Origin: CAYXLI01 sp964464925
Lineage (GTDB): Bacteria > Acidobacteriota > Terriglobia > Bryobacterales > Bryobacteraceae
Length of the DNA stretch: 64,000 nt
Assembly: GCA_964464925.1 (NCBI GenBank)
Contig: CAYXLI010000013.1
Location: forward strand, 1 to 64,000
Direction of reading: 5' to 3'
Both the position numbers and the translations under genes were made by a program. The notes beneath the pieces are model-generated. The model had not been told where the DNA came from and searched no databases. It saw only the letters and a program-made list of their open reading frames with translations. Numbering within the stretch: position 1 is the first letter of the stretch; each line of letters begins with the position of its first letter. Shown here piece after piece: positions 15,864-24,995 of this stretch.

Positions 15864-16091
15864 CTAGGCCCGGCAGCAGCACGCCGTCATTTCAGCGTGA
15901 GCCTGCTCGGAGCGCCGGGAGAGAAGGAATGCGGCGAGTTCATCGCGGGTTTCTCGATATTTTGCAGTTGCTCGCTCCACGTCGCCGTGGGCATTGATAG
16001 CTAGGACAAACTGGCGAAACGCCTGATCATAGGCTTCGCGTAGCTCACGAAACGCTGGCTCCGTGACTGTCAAAGAAAGTAGCGGCTCCAT
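15864..16091 (-). CDS. Small hypothetical protein
   Basis: 75 residues, mainly helical and charged (FRELREAYDQAFRQFVLAIN...DELAAFLLSRRSEQAH), ending in CCCRA. No known motif. It is convergent with the DinB-like gene, 13 nt away. Codon use and amphipathic pattern look protein-like, but the call is weak. The 178 nt from 16092 to 16269 hold no gene that I can support. Confidence 0.4.
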   Translation of the reverse strand: MEPLLSLTVTEPAFRELREAYDQAFRQFVLAINAHGDVERATAKYRETRDELAAFLLSRRSEQAHAEMTACCCRA

Positions 16092-16269
16092 GTAGTATCA
16101 GACGATCCAAAGGCCCCGGAAGTTGGCACAAAACAGCGAGTGAGCGAAACAATGTGGCGAACGGTGCCGTGAAAGGGGCCAGCGGCGTTTCATCGATGAA
16201 GCGAACAGATTCACGCAGTCTCCACAAAAGCGTATTCTCCGGCCGAATCCCGGCACGCTGAAATTTCCC

Positions 16270-17505
16270 CTACCAAGAATGAGCCGCAATTACGGTGGGG
16301 GGGCCAGGGCTGCCGGAGAACATCCTCGTCGAAAGGACGAACTGCAGATTCTTCTTCTCCCATCCTTGCGGCGCCGTCCGGAGCGCCTGGCTTAGGTAGT
16401 CCGGATTCGTCAGGAACTCCCCCGCCGCATTCGTAGCGCCACCCTTGATCCCCGCGGCCACAACTACGACTTGCTCAGTGGTCGGATTGAACACACGGCT
16501 AATGAGAGCGTAGTCCATTGGAATCTGTGCAGCAGAAAGGTCGCTTCGTACAGCCCAGCCGCGCCGGTCCGGGTGTTGGCGGTCCATAACTAAATCCAGA
16601 TTGTCTTTCGGGTCCGCCTGGAAATAGAAACGAAGTTCGCCAGTCAGGTTCAGAGTCCATTCGTTGTTAAACGCGCCGACCAGGATCACTGGCTTGCGGC
16701 GCAGGTCTTCAAGGGAGGTCGTTCTTCCACCGCGGCATTCCACTTCCTTATTTAAGGTTGTGAACAATGAGGTAAGGCGAAGCACCGTTTGCAGGTCGTT
16801 CAGACCAACGTAGCGGTCCCAGGCGGGGTACACTTCCGAGACCGGTACACTCTGACTAGCAGGAACTGGGCTCCCCTTGGCGGCGGCCTCTTCGAATTTG
16901 CGATCCCAGCCGCCTCCGAGTTTATACGTGTGTCCCTGCCCCACACAGACGACCACCGGACCCGGCTGCTTCACCATGGGTTCCCAGAAGCGCTCCAGGT
17001 CCGTGGGCGTGTGACGCGGCCAGAGTACATAGGCCGCGATGCCTGTTAAGGCGACGGCGGCGAGTGCGATGAACGGCGCTTTGGAAAATGGCTTCGCTTC
17101 GTTATGCGCGGGCGCAACCTGTGCTGTAACAAACGTTGCAACGGAAGGTCTATAGATCTCCGCGATATACGACCCGGCCGGTAACTCGATCCGGACCTCT
17201 TCCTCGTGACCCGGCTCCATGTAGTACTGCGCCAACCGCCGGCGCACCTGGCCGGCGGTATTGCGCACTACCGGATCCTGGTTGGTATCGTAGTCCGGCG
17301 TGCGCTCAAAGACGGCAACGCCGATTGAGCGCTCTTTCAGGGCGTCGGTTCGGCCCTGCATCGTGCTCTCAACGACGTAGCGGAGGAAATCGGAACTGCG
17401 CTTACTGGTGCGAAAAGGAGCACTGTCGAGAACGCGCGCCAGCTGAGCTGAAACCTCGGCGTACTCGGGCTTTATCCTGGTATCTCGGCTCACCGGTGCG
17501 TCCAA
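16270..17505 (-). CDS. Membrane-anchored protein with regulator-like N-terminal domain
   Basis: 411 residues. The first ~95 (FRTSKRSSDFLRYVVE, ERTPDYDTNQDPVVRNTAGQ, VRRRLAQYY) plus a short hairpin RIELPAGSYIAEI resemble the N-terminal module of many Solibacter-type signalling proteins, which looks like a winged-helix DNA-binding or output domain. A single membrane helix follows (about 144-162), then a 240-residue periplasmic domain with no recognised motif. The order recalls ToxR/CadC-type membrane regulators. Function is inferred from layout only. It is divergent from the DUF1592 operon with 124 nt between. Confidence 0.6.
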   Translation of the reverse strand: MDAPVSRDTRIKPEYAEVSAQLARVLDSAPFRTSKRSSDFLRYVVESTMQGRTDALKERSIGVAVFERTPDYDTNQDPVVRNTAGQVRRRLAQYYMEPGHEEEVRIELPAGSYIAEIYRPSVATFVTAQVAPAHNEAKPFSKAPFIALAAVALTGIAAYVLWPRHTPTDLERFWEPMVKQPGPVVVCVGQGHTYKLGGGWDRKFEEAAAKGSPVPASQSVPVSEVYPAWDRYVGLNDLQTVLRLTSLFTTLNKEVECRGGRTTSLEDLRRKPVILVGAFNNEWTLNLTGELRFYFQADPKDNLDLVMDRQHPDRRGWAVRSDLSAAQIPMDYALISRVFNPTTEQVVVVAAGIKGGATNAAGEFLTNPDYLSQALRTAPQGWEKKNLQFVLSTRMFSGSPGPPTVIAAHSW

Positions 17506-17629
17506 ATCACGTACCCTACTGTATCATACGCTGCAGTCAAGTGATTGAATCTAAGAAGATTACGGCAGGGTACCTAGGCACTTGGGCAAATCACTAGTAT
17601 TCTGTGCCTAACAGGGAGGCAGTTCCTTT

Positions 17630-20113
17630 TTGTCCCAGCGGTTACCACAATCGTGTGCAGCGATTCTATCCCTACTCACACTTTTCACGCCACTCGGCTT
17701 GGTTGGGAGCGGCACGAATAACAACGACGCCTACTCAAAGTCCGTTCAACCGTTCCTCTCGAAGAATTGTTACGCGTGTCATAACACTCAACTGAAGACG
17801 GCCGACCTGGACTTGTCCCGCTTCCGCAATTCCGCGGCAGTACCGGATAACACCGATGTCTGGGAAAAGGTCATGACGCGGATCCAGAACGGCACGATGC
17901 CGCCGAAAGGAATGCCGCGACCCACCCAGCCCGATGTAGAGGCTACCGCGTCGTGGATTCGGCAGGAGATCACCAGGGCAGAACAGAATGCCAAGCCAGA
18001 CCCCGGACGCGTAACCGCCCGCCGCCTAAACCGTGCCGAATATAACAATACAATTCGAGATCTGCTCGGCGTCGATTTCCGCCCGGCCGAGGATTTTCCA
18101 CAGGATGATTCCGGGTACGGGTTCGACAACATAGGAGACGTACTGTCTCTCTCTCCTGTCTTGCTGGAGAAGTACCTGAAAGCCGCGGAGAGCGTCGTGC
18201 GTGTGGCTTTGAATGGCCCGGAGCTTCTGAAGCCAACAGTGCTCCGGCGCCAGCCGCCTAGCCGGAAATTTCCGCTATTTCCCACAGCCCAATCGGAATA
18301 TGACCTGACCGGACTGTCGATGCCGAATGCCTTGCATGCGAATGTGCGATTCCCCGTGGATGGAAAGTACGTGCTCCGGGTCGCACTGGAGGGCCGGAGG
18401 CCGAACGGAGCCGACCCGGTTCACGTAGCGTTCTGGATTGACGGCAAGCAAGTGCACACGCTCGAACTGAAGGGTACCTTTGATGGCGCCAGCCAGGATT
18501 ACTTCGGTGCACAGGGTGAATTCCGGTACCAGGTGACCGCAGGCACCCATTGGATCGCTGCCTCGTTCGTGCGTCTGTATGAGGGTTTGCCGGCAAGCTA
18601 CGGCGGTCCGAATCCGGCAGCGGGCCCTGAACCTCCTCCGGCGGACCCTATGCGCTTCGTTAAGATTCCGGCTGGCGCAAAACCCGAAGAGATTGCCGAT
18701 TTGAAGAAAAAAGCCGAGGAGCGGCTCCGGATTCCGGCAAACCGCATGTGGGTTCACTATGTGGAGGCGCTCGGGCCTTACGAACAGAGGACTGGTCCGG
18801 ACCCGGGCACTTTGGCGAAGATCTTACCGTGCGGGCACCTGGATGGGAAACATCAACCTAAGTGCGACCGCAGAATCGTATCGAGCTTCGCGCGCCGTGC
18901 GTTCCGCCGTCCGGTCAGCGATAAGGAACTGCAGCCGTATCTAAAGTTGGTTTCCGATGCCCGCCGGCAGGGATCCTCTTTCAACGAGGCGATCGGCGTG
19001 GCTCTTCAGGCGCTGCTTATTTCGCCCGACTTCCTGTTCCGGATTGAGTACGTAGACGCCAATGCGAAGTCTCCCGCGGCGGTACAACCCATCACGCAGC
19101 ACGCACTGGCATCGCGCTTATCCTATTTCCTCTGGTCCTCCATGCCAGACGAAGAATTGATGCGCTGTGCGGACCAAGGCACGCTTCAGAAGCCCGAGGT
19201 TTTATCGGCTCAGGTCCGCCGCATGCTGAAAAGCCCGAAAGCGCACGCGTTGGTGGAGAATTTTGCCGGCCAGTGGCTGGAATTACGGCGGCTGGAGTCA
19301 GTAACACCAGATCGCGAGAAATTCCCGCAGTTCGATGACTACCTGCGCATCTCCATGCAGCATGAAACGGAGATGTTTTTCGAGAACCTCATCCGGCAGG
19401 ACGGGAATGTGCTGGACCTGCTCGACGGCAAGTACACGTTCCTGAATGAGAAACTCGCCGAGTTCTACGGCATCCCGGGCGTAACGGGTGCAGACTTCCG
19501 AAAGGTCGATCTGTCTGGCACACAGAGAGGCGGGGTGCTAACCCAAGCCAGCGTTTTGACTGTCTCGTCGTATGCCACGCGCACCTCTCCCGTCCTGCGC
19601 GGCAAATGGATTCTGGAAAATCTTCTGAACGAACCGCCGCCGCCTCCTCCGCCGAACGTGCCTGCGCTGGATGAGGCAAAAATTGGCGCATCGGGTTCCA
19701 TGCGCATGCAGATGGAAGAGCATCGCAAGAATCCTATGTGTGCTTCCTGCCATTCCAAGATGGATCCGCTCGGATTTGCCTTCGAGAACTTTGATGCCAT
19801 CGGCAGGTACCGCACACACGATGGCAAATTTCCGATTGACACCTCCGGAACGTTGCCGGACGGCCAAAGCTTCAAAGGCCCTGATGAGTTGAAGAGCCTG
19901 CTGCGCAAAGACCGGACTGCGTTCGTCGAATGCGTGACGGACAAGCTGATGACGTACGCGTTGGGCCGCGGTCTGGAGCGGTATGACCGGCCTGTAGTAA
20001 AACAGATTGCGAAACGGTTGGAGTCCCAGGATTACCGGATTTCCGCGCTTGTGATGGAAATCGTGAAGAGCTTACCTTTTCAGATGCGACGAGGAGAACG
20101 GAACCAGATATGA
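17630..20113 (+). CDS. DUF1592/DUF1588 family protein with cytochrome c-like heme motifs
   Basis: 827 residues from a TTG at 17630 preceded by AGGGAGG (17612-17618). Export signal (AAILSLLTLFTPLGLVGSG), then a cytochrome c-like domain with heme motif CYACH (Cys47-Cys50-His51). DUF1587, a carbohydrate-binding-like domain, DUF1592, DUF1588 and DUF1585 follow in the usual order. A second heme-type motif CASCH occurs near residue 705. These Planctomycete-cytochrome-type proteins are always paired with DUF1552 and are thought to act on surface polymers or complex carbon, but the reaction is unknown. Its stop overlaps the DUF1552 start. Confidence 0.9.
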   Translation: MSQRLPQSCAAILSLLTLFTPLGLVGSGTNNNDAYSKSVQPFLSKNCYACHNTQLKTADLDLSRFRNSAAVPDNTDVWEKVMTRIQNGTMPPKGMPRPTQPDVEATASWIRQEITRAEQNAKPDPGRVTARRLNRAEYNNTIRDLLGVDFRPAEDFPQDDSGYGFDNIGDVLSLSPVLLEKYLKAAESVVRVALNGPELLKPTVLRRQPPSRKFPLFPTAQSEYDLTGLSMPNALHANVRFPVDGKYVLRVALEGRRPNGADPVHVAFWIDGKQVHTLELKGTFDGASQDYFGAQGEFRYQVTAGTHWIAASFVRLYEGLPASYGGPNPAAGPEPPPADPMRFVKIPAGAKPEEIADLKKKAEERLRIPANRMWVHYVEALGPYEQRTGPDPGTLAKILPCGHLDGKHQPKCDRRIVSSFARRAFRRPVSDKELQPYLKLVSDARRQGSSFNEAIGVALQALLISPDFLFRIEYVDANAKSPAAVQPITQHALASRLSYFLWSSMPDEELMRCADQGTLQKPEVLSAQVRRMLKSPKAHALVENFAGQWLELRRLESVTPDREKFPQFDDYLRISMQHETEMFFENLIRQDGNVLDLLDGKYTFLNEKLAEFYGIPGVTGADFRKVDLSGTQRGGVLTQASVLTVSSYATRTSPVLRGKWILENLLNEPPPPPPPNVPALDEAKIGASGSMRMQMEEHRKNPMCASCHSKMDPLGFAFENFDAIGRYRTHDGKFPIDTSGTLPDGQSFKGPDELKSLLRKDRTAFVECVTDKLMTYALGRGLERYDRPVVKQIAKRLESQDYRISALVMEIVKSLPFQMRRGERNQI

Positions 20114-21468
20114 TCATCACCGGCAAGCACCTTGCCCGGCGGACATTTTTGAGAGGCGTTGGAGCCGCAATCGCGCTCCCCATGTTAGACGCGATGAAAC
20201 CGGCACTCGCGAGTGCCGCGACCGTAAGTGGAGGAAAACCTCCGGTCCGGCTCGCGTTCGCGTACGTTCCCAACGGGGTGACGATGAAGGACTGGAAGCC
20301 GGCCGGCACGGGTGCCGATTTCGAGTTTTCGCGCATTCTGAAACCTTTAGAGCCTTTCCGCAAGGATCTGTTCGTACTCTCGGGCCTGGATCATCACAAT
20401 GCAATGGCGCTGGGCGACGGCGGAGGCGATCATGCGCGTGCCGGAGCCTGCTTCCTTACTGGCGTTCATCCGAAGAAGACGGCCGGCGCGGATATACAGG
20501 CGGGTGTTTCTGTCGATCAGATTGTCGCTCGCAAGCTGGATTCCGTCACACGGATTCCGTCGCTGGAACTCGGGTGCGAAGACTCGCGAACGGTGGGCAA
20601 TTGCGACTCCGGTTATAGCTGCGCTTATACGAACAGCATCTCCTGGCGCGGCCCGCATACGCCCATGCCGCCGGAGACCAATCCCCGAATTGCGTTTGAG
20701 CGGCTTTTCGGCGACGAAGACTTCAACGCGACTCCCGAAATGCGTGCGCGCCGCGCAGTACAACGCAAGAGCATTCTGGATGTCGTAAATGGCCGCACGC
20801 AGCGGCTGCTGGGCGAACTCGGGGCATCGGACAAGCGGAAGCTCGACGAATATCTCACCGGAATTCGCGAGATCGAGCGACGCATCGAAATGGCGGAAAA
20901 GGATCCGCGGAAGTTCACTCCCGACATGGAGAAACCGACCGGAATTCCGGTTACTTACGCGGAGTACGCAAAGATGATGTTCGATCTTCAGGTGCTCGCC
21001 TTCCAGTCGGATACGACGCGCGTATCGACCCTTGTACTGGGGCGCGAGGGCAGCGTCCGCACGTATAACGAAGTCGGCGTGAGCGATCCGCACCATCCGC
21101 TCTCGCATCATCGCAACCTGCCGGAGAACATCGAAAAGCTTTCGAAGATCAACACGTTTCACGCGACATTGTTTGCGTACTTCCTCGAAAGGCTGAAGAA
21201 CACGAAGGAAGGCGATGGCAACCTACTGGAGCGGTCCATGGTTGTGTACGGCAGCGCCATTTGCGATGGCAACAGCCATTCCCATGCGGATCTGCCGGTG
21301 ATTCTGGCGGGGGGCGGAGCAGGAAAGATCAAACCCGGCCGGCATATCGCTTACGCAAAGGGCACGCCGATGACGAATCTCTATGTAGCTCTGTTGGAGC
21401 ACCTGGATATTCCGACGGAGAAGTTTGGCGACAGCAACGGCAAACTCGAGCACCTGACGGATCTCTAG
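20110..21468 (+). CDS. DUF1552 family protein, Tat-exported
   Basis: 452 residues with a twin-arginine signal (ARRTFLRGVGAAIALPMLDA). The body has DUF1552 hallmarks: VRLAFAYVPNGV, SGLDHHNAMALGDGGGDHARAGACFLTG, LELGCEDSRTVGNCDSGYSCAYTNSISW and VYGSAICDGNSHSHADLPVILAGG, an alkaline-phosphatase/sulfatase-like fold. It overlaps the DUF1592 gene by 4 nt (ATGA), so the two products are made together. The Tat signal suggests that it folds, perhaps with a cofactor, before export. Confidence 0.9.
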   Translation: MIITGKHLARRTFLRGVGAAIALPMLDAMKPALASAATVSGGKPPVRLAFAYVPNGVTMKDWKPAGTGADFEFSRILKPLEPFRKDLFVLSGLDHHNAMALGDGGGDHARAGACFLTGVHPKKTAGADIQAGVSVDQIVARKLDSVTRIPSLELGCEDSRTVGNCDSGYSCAYTNSISWRGPHTPMPPETNPRIAFERLFGDEDFNATPEMRARRAVQRKSILDVVNGRTQRLLGELGASDKRKLDEYLTGIREIERRIEMAEKDPRKFTPDMEKPTGIPVTYAEYAKMMFDLQVLAFQSDTTRVSTLVLGREGSVRTYNEVGVSDPHHPLSHHRNLPENIEKLSKINTFHATLFAYFLERLKNTKEGDGNLLERSMVVYGSAICDGNSHSHADLPVILAGGGAGKIKPGRHIAYAKGTPMTNLYVALLEHLDIPTEKFGDSNGKLEHLTDL

Positions 21469-22260
21469 ATGCGAATTATTCTGATCGCGCTAGCCGCTAC
21501 GCTGAGCGTTTTCGCGGCATCGGACAAGAGTGCAAACTTCAACATTCCTTTGTGGGAAGACGGGAAGGTGCCGCTCTCCAAGGGTGACGGTCCGCTCGAC
21601 AAGCCCTTCCTTACGGTCTTCCTTCCGCATGGCAAGCCGAATGGCGGTTCCGTGGTGATTGCGCCGGGCGGGTCGAACATCATGCTGATGTACGGCGCCG
21701 AAGGCATCGATATCGCCGAGCGGTACAACGACTGGGGCGTGACGGCTTTCGTTCTCACTTATCGCCTTTCGCCCCGATACGGTGAGGACGCACGAGTACT
21801 CGACGGCAATCGCGCGATTCAGGTAGTGCGGTCGCGAGCAACTGAGTTCCAACTCGATCCGAAGCGTGTGGGATATATCGGGTTTTCTGCTGGCGCGAAC
21901 ATGGGGCGTCCCGTCGTCGCCGCTGCCGTGGAGGGAGATGCAAATGCATCCGATCCGGTGGCGCGACTGAGTTCCCGTCCGAACTACCTCGCGCTGATTT
22001 ATGGTCCTGGGCGTGCGGCCGCCAGCGAGCAACTGAAGAGCTTTCCGCCTGTGTTCCTATGCGCCGCGCAAGGCGACCGCGGGCCGTCACTCGGATCCGC
22101 GCAATTCTTCTCGGATCTGACCAAGGCGGGCGTACCTGCCGAATTGCACCTCTATCAGAAAGGACGGCATGGCTTTGGCGGCGGCTTCGCTAGTCCCGAA
22201 TACTCCGAATGGATGCCCACCTTGAAGCACTTCTTAACCCAAGCGGGGATGTTGAAGTGA
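21469..22260 (+). CDS. Exported alpha/beta-hydrolase (esterase/xylan-esterase-like)
   Basis: 263 residues, starting immediately after the DUF1552 stop (TAGATG). Signal peptide (MRIILIALAATLSVFAAS). The nucleophile elbow is GFSAGANMG, the oxyanion-type GGSNIMLMYGAEG precedes it, and the catalytic His is in KGRHGFGGG. The fold is that of BD-FAE/acetyl-xylan-esterase-like enzymes that strip ester groups from polysaccharides. Its place in the operon suggests that the neighbours also act on an esterified polymer. Confidence 0.85.
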   Translation: MRIILIALAATLSVFAASDKSANFNIPLWEDGKVPLSKGDGPLDKPFLTVFLPHGKPNGGSVVIAPGGSNIMLMYGAEGIDIAERYNDWGVTAFVLTYRLSPRYGEDARVLDGNRAIQVVRSRATEFQLDPKRVGYIGFSAGANMGRPVVAAAVEGDANASDPVARLSSRPNYLALIYGPGRAAASEQLKSFPPVFLCAAQGDRGPSLGSAQFFSDLTKAGVPAELHLYQKGRHGFGGGFASPEYSEWMPTLKHFLTQAGMLK

Positions 22261-23132
22261 AGCGCGTGATCGTGTTGATCTGTGCCGCGGCGGCACTGTT
22301 GGTTTCGGCAGACCGTCCGAAGAGTGAAGTAGTCAACGACGGCTTCGGCGATTTTGTTTACGTGCCGGCGGGCCCGTTCAAGATGGGCGATAACTTCGGG
22401 GATGGCGAGGCGCGCGAACGCCCGGTGCACACGGTGGAACTGAGCGCGTTTTACATCGGTAAGTTTGAGGTCACCAACGGGCAGTGGAGAAAGTTTCGCG
22501 ATGACCCAGGCTATGATGATCCGAAGTTCTGGCCAGAAGGCCGCGTAGTTCCCAAGGATCAGATTCCGTATTGGAAAGATCCCCGAAATCACGGCGGCGG
22601 CACTCCGGATAGTGACGATTATCCGGTACTCGGCGTGAACTGGGATTCTGCTGTAGCGTACTGCAACTGGGTCAGTGCCAAGACGGGCAAGAGGTACCGC
22701 CTGCCGACTGAGGCGGAGTGGGAGAAAGCTGCGCGCGGTACAGATCAGCGGCGTTATCCGTGGGGCAACACGATCGATCATTCGTACGCGAACTATGCCG
22801 GCTCGAAGGAATACGACACGGGATCACCGGTCGGCTTCTATGACGGAAGCAAACGCGGTGAGATGCAGACGCACAACAACGTTTCTCCATACGGCGCGTA
22901 TGACATGGCCGGCAACGTGATGGAATGGTGCTCCGACTGGTATAGCCGCGATTACTACTCCGCTTCTCCGCGGAAAGATCCCAAGGGGCCGGAAAAGGGC
23001 GCGTATCGAGTAGTTCGCGGAGGCACGTTCTTCGTAGAACCGTTCGAATTGCGTACCTACGCGCGCTCCGGCGCATGGCCTTCCGTACAGTCGCATCGCA
23101 TGTTGGGATTCCGCGCAGCGCGAGAGCCATAG
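22257..23132 (+). CDS. Exported FGE-sulfatase (SUMF1-type) domain protein
   Basis: 291 residues from GTG 22257, overlapping the esterase stop by 4 nt (GTGA); signal peptide (VIVLICAAAALLVSA). The formylglycine-generating-enzyme fold is clear: VPAGPFKMGD, FEVTNGQWRKF, PVLGVNWDSAVAYCNWVSAKTGKRYRLPTEAEWEKAARG (17-residue core YCNWVSAKTGKRYRLPT), GNVMEWCSDWY, VRGGTFF, LGFRAAREP. True FGE activates sulfatases by oxidising a cysteine; its active-site cysteine pair is not evident and no sulfatase gene is nearby, so a binding or other role is likelier. Confidence 0.87.
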   Translation: MKRVIVLICAAAALLVSADRPKSEVVNDGFGDFVYVPAGPFKMGDNFGDGEARERPVHTVELSAFYIGKFEVTNGQWRKFRDDPGYDDPKFWPEGRVVPKDQIPYWKDPRNHGGGTPDSDDYPVLGVNWDSAVAYCNWVSAKTGKRYRLPTEAEWEKAARGTDQRRYPWGNTIDHSYANYAGSKEYDTGSPVGFYDGSKRGEMQTHNNVSPYGAYDMAGNVMEWCSDWYSRDYYSASPRKDPKGPEKGAYRVVRGGTFFVEPFELRTYARSGAWPSVQSHRMLGFRAAREP

Positions 23133-23182
23133 CGAATCCGAGCGCAATACCCTCGCTACACGCATGGGCTATTCTGAGACCA

Positions 23183-23644
23183 GTGCGCCCCCTGCTGATC
23201 CTGCTGGCTGCTGTGCTTACGAGTTGTGCGCCGGCGCCTGCTCCAACGTCTCAGATTACCGTCCAGTCCGATCCGGTCGCAGAACCCTGGTATGCCGCCG
23301 CAGTGGCCCAATTGAGCGGACTGAATCGTCAGGCCGAAAGTGCGCTGGCGAGCGGTAAGGCAGACGAAGCCGCATCAGTGATTCAGAAGGCCCAACCGCT
23401 CGCGGCCCGGCTTCTTGCCGTGTCAAAGCCGACACTCGCCGCGATGGAGGCCGTATCTGATTCGGATCAAATCTATGCGCGGATGCTCCTCGGCAACAAA
23501 CATTACGGTTGGGCGCGGATGCTGTTTCAAAAGAACCTCGCACGCTGGAAGAACTGGCAGCCACAAACGGAGGAGACCGCACGCCGAAGAAAGCTGGCGG
23601 AAGCGGGAATTGCCGAATGTGACCGGGAACTGCTTCGCCCTTAA
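23183..23644 (+). CDS. Putative lipoprotein, helical
   Basis: 153 residues from GTG 23183. Lipobox LTSC places the lipidated cysteine at residue 15 (RPLLILLAAVLTSCAP). The rest is alpha-helical with alternating charged and Ala/Leu positions, like a single TPR-type bundle (QAESALASGKADEAASVIQ, WARMLFQKNLARWKNW). No enzymatic motif. It shares its last four bases (TTAA) with the convergent paiB-like gene. Confidence 0.65.
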   Translation: MRPLLILLAAVLTSCAPAPAPTSQITVQSDPVAEPWYAAAVAQLSGLNRQAESALASGKADEAASVIQKAQPLAARLLAVSKPTLAAMEAVSDSDQIYARMLLGNKHYGWARMLFQKNLARWKNWQPQTEETARRRKLAEAGIAECDRELLRP

Positions 23645-24270
23645 TCCGGCGGATCGAGAGCGCCTTTCATCAATTCCGCCATTGCCAGGCTCTCCGCAGT
23701 ACCCAACTCTTCCAACCCTGCAATCGCACCTAAGCGGTCGGGCACAGAGCGATTCTGGCTCAACTTCGCTTTGCCCGCGAGTCGCTGAATTGAAATCTCG
23801 ATGCCTACAATTGCCTTCAGCGTCGACTCAATGTAAGCCTTGGGCGCGTCATCGACGCTCCACCGGTCCGTGAATTGTGCTTCGTGCGTTTCCGTCAACC
23901 TTCGTACGAGCGCGAGCAACTCTACTGCGTCATCGAAGATTCGCGCCTGCCCCCAGACGTGCACCGCAGTGTAGTTCCACGTTGGCACTACCTTACCGTG
24001 ATCTTTCTTGCTCTCGTACCAGGAAGGAGTGATGTAGTGATGTGGACCGTGGAAGACCGCCAGTGCGTCGGGCGAGGCGGCAAGCTCGCGCCAATGTGGA
24101 TTTGCTCGGGCTACATGACAACGAAGTACTCCCTCTTCGAACAGCATGGGAACGTGAGTCGCACTTATCCGGCCGCCGCCTGCAGAAATCAGCGTTGCGA
24201 ACGGATGTTCGCGCAGGAAAGCGTGCAGCACTTCAGGACGGTCTTCGACGAAGGAAGAAGGATTGTACAT
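23641..24270 (-). CDS. paiB: PaiB-type FMN-binding protein
   Basis: 209 residues from MYNPSSF (ATG 24270; a further ATG at 24285 would add five). Matches the FMN-binding negative transcriptional regulator family: PEVLHAFLREHPFATLIS, ATHVPMLFEEG, HVARANPHWRE, FHGPHHYITPSWY, VPTWNYTAVHVWG, IEISIQRLAGKAKLSQN. In Bacillus, PaiB works with the acetyltransferase PaiA. Here the divergent neighbour is also a GNAT, with only about 20 nt between start codons. Confidence 0.9.
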   Translation of the reverse strand: MYNPSSFVEDRPEVLHAFLREHPFATLISAGGGRISATHVPMLFEEGVLRCHVARANPHWRELAASPDALAVFHGPHHYITPSWYESKKDHGKVVPTWNYTAVHVWGQARIFDDAVELLALVRRLTETHEAQFTDRWSVDDAPKAYIESTLKAIVGIEISIQRLAGKAKLSQNRSVPDRLGAIAGLEELGTAESLAMAELMKGALDPPD

Positions 24271-24289
24271 AGAGCGGTGTAACACTGAA

Positions 24290-24973
24290 ATGATAATGCT
24301 TACGGATCTGCCGATTGGACAGCGAGTAGCCGGCGCACCCGCAGCCAGACCTCAACGAATTACTCTTACAGGGCAATACATTGATCTTATGCCTCTGCAG
24401 CGCGATCACGCTGCACAGCTCTATGCGGCAGGAGCAGATGCAGAGGATCTCTGGGTATACATGGCGGATGGGCCGTACCCGGAACAATCCTCCTTCGAGG
24501 TGTCCATCGCTAAGAAAGCGGCCTCTGAAGATCCGCTGTTCTTCGCGATTCTCGAAAAGCCGGCGGGCCGAGCTGTGGGGCACCTCGCCTTGATGCGCAT
24601 TGAACCGGCACACCGGGTGATTGAAGTGGGGCACGTGTTGTACACTCCCGCTCTGCAGCGAACACGCGGAGCCACCGAAGCAATTTATCTTGCGGCCCGC
24701 CACATCTTCGAAGACCTCGGTTACCGCCGCTTCGAATGGAAGTGCAACTCGATGAATGAACCTTCCCGCCGCGCCGCAGTACGATTCGGTTTCGAATACG
24801 AAGGGACATTCCGGCAGCACATGATCATCAAAGGGCGGAACCGCGACACTTCCTGGTACGCCATGCTCGACTCCGGATGGCGCGAGCGAAAAGCGGCGTT
24901 CGAGCGCTGGCTCGCACCGGAGAATTTCGACGCCGGCGGGCGCCAGCGGACGGCCTTATCCGCAGCGAAGTAA
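24290..24973 (+). CDS. GNAT-family N-acetyltransferase (RimJ/RimL-like)
   Basis: 227 residues from ATG 24290 (a second ATG at 24296 is possible). Acetyl-CoA-binding and fold motifs: ITLTGQYIDLMPLQRDHA at the N-terminus, GHLALMRIEPAHRVIEVGHVLY on the central strands (quoted core MRIEPAHRVIEVG), RTRGATEAIYLAARHIFEDLG for the pyrophosphate loop region, then RRFEWKCNSMNEPSRRAAVRFGF. The substrate is unknown. It is divergent from the PaiB-like gene, echoing the PaiA/PaiB pairing. Confidence 0.85.
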   Translation: MIMLTDLPIGQRVAGAPAARPQRITLTGQYIDLMPLQRDHAAQLYAAGADAEDLWVYMADGPYPEQSSFEVSIAKKAASEDPLFFAILEKPAGRAVGHLALMRIEPAHRVIEVGHVLYTPALQRTRGATEAIYLAARHIFEDLGYRRFEWKCNSMNEPSRRAAVRFGFEYEGTFRQHMIIKGRNRDTSWYAMLDSGWRERKAAFERWLAPENFDAGGRQRTALSAAK

Positions 24974-24995
24974 GCTGCCCCCTTACAATACGCAC

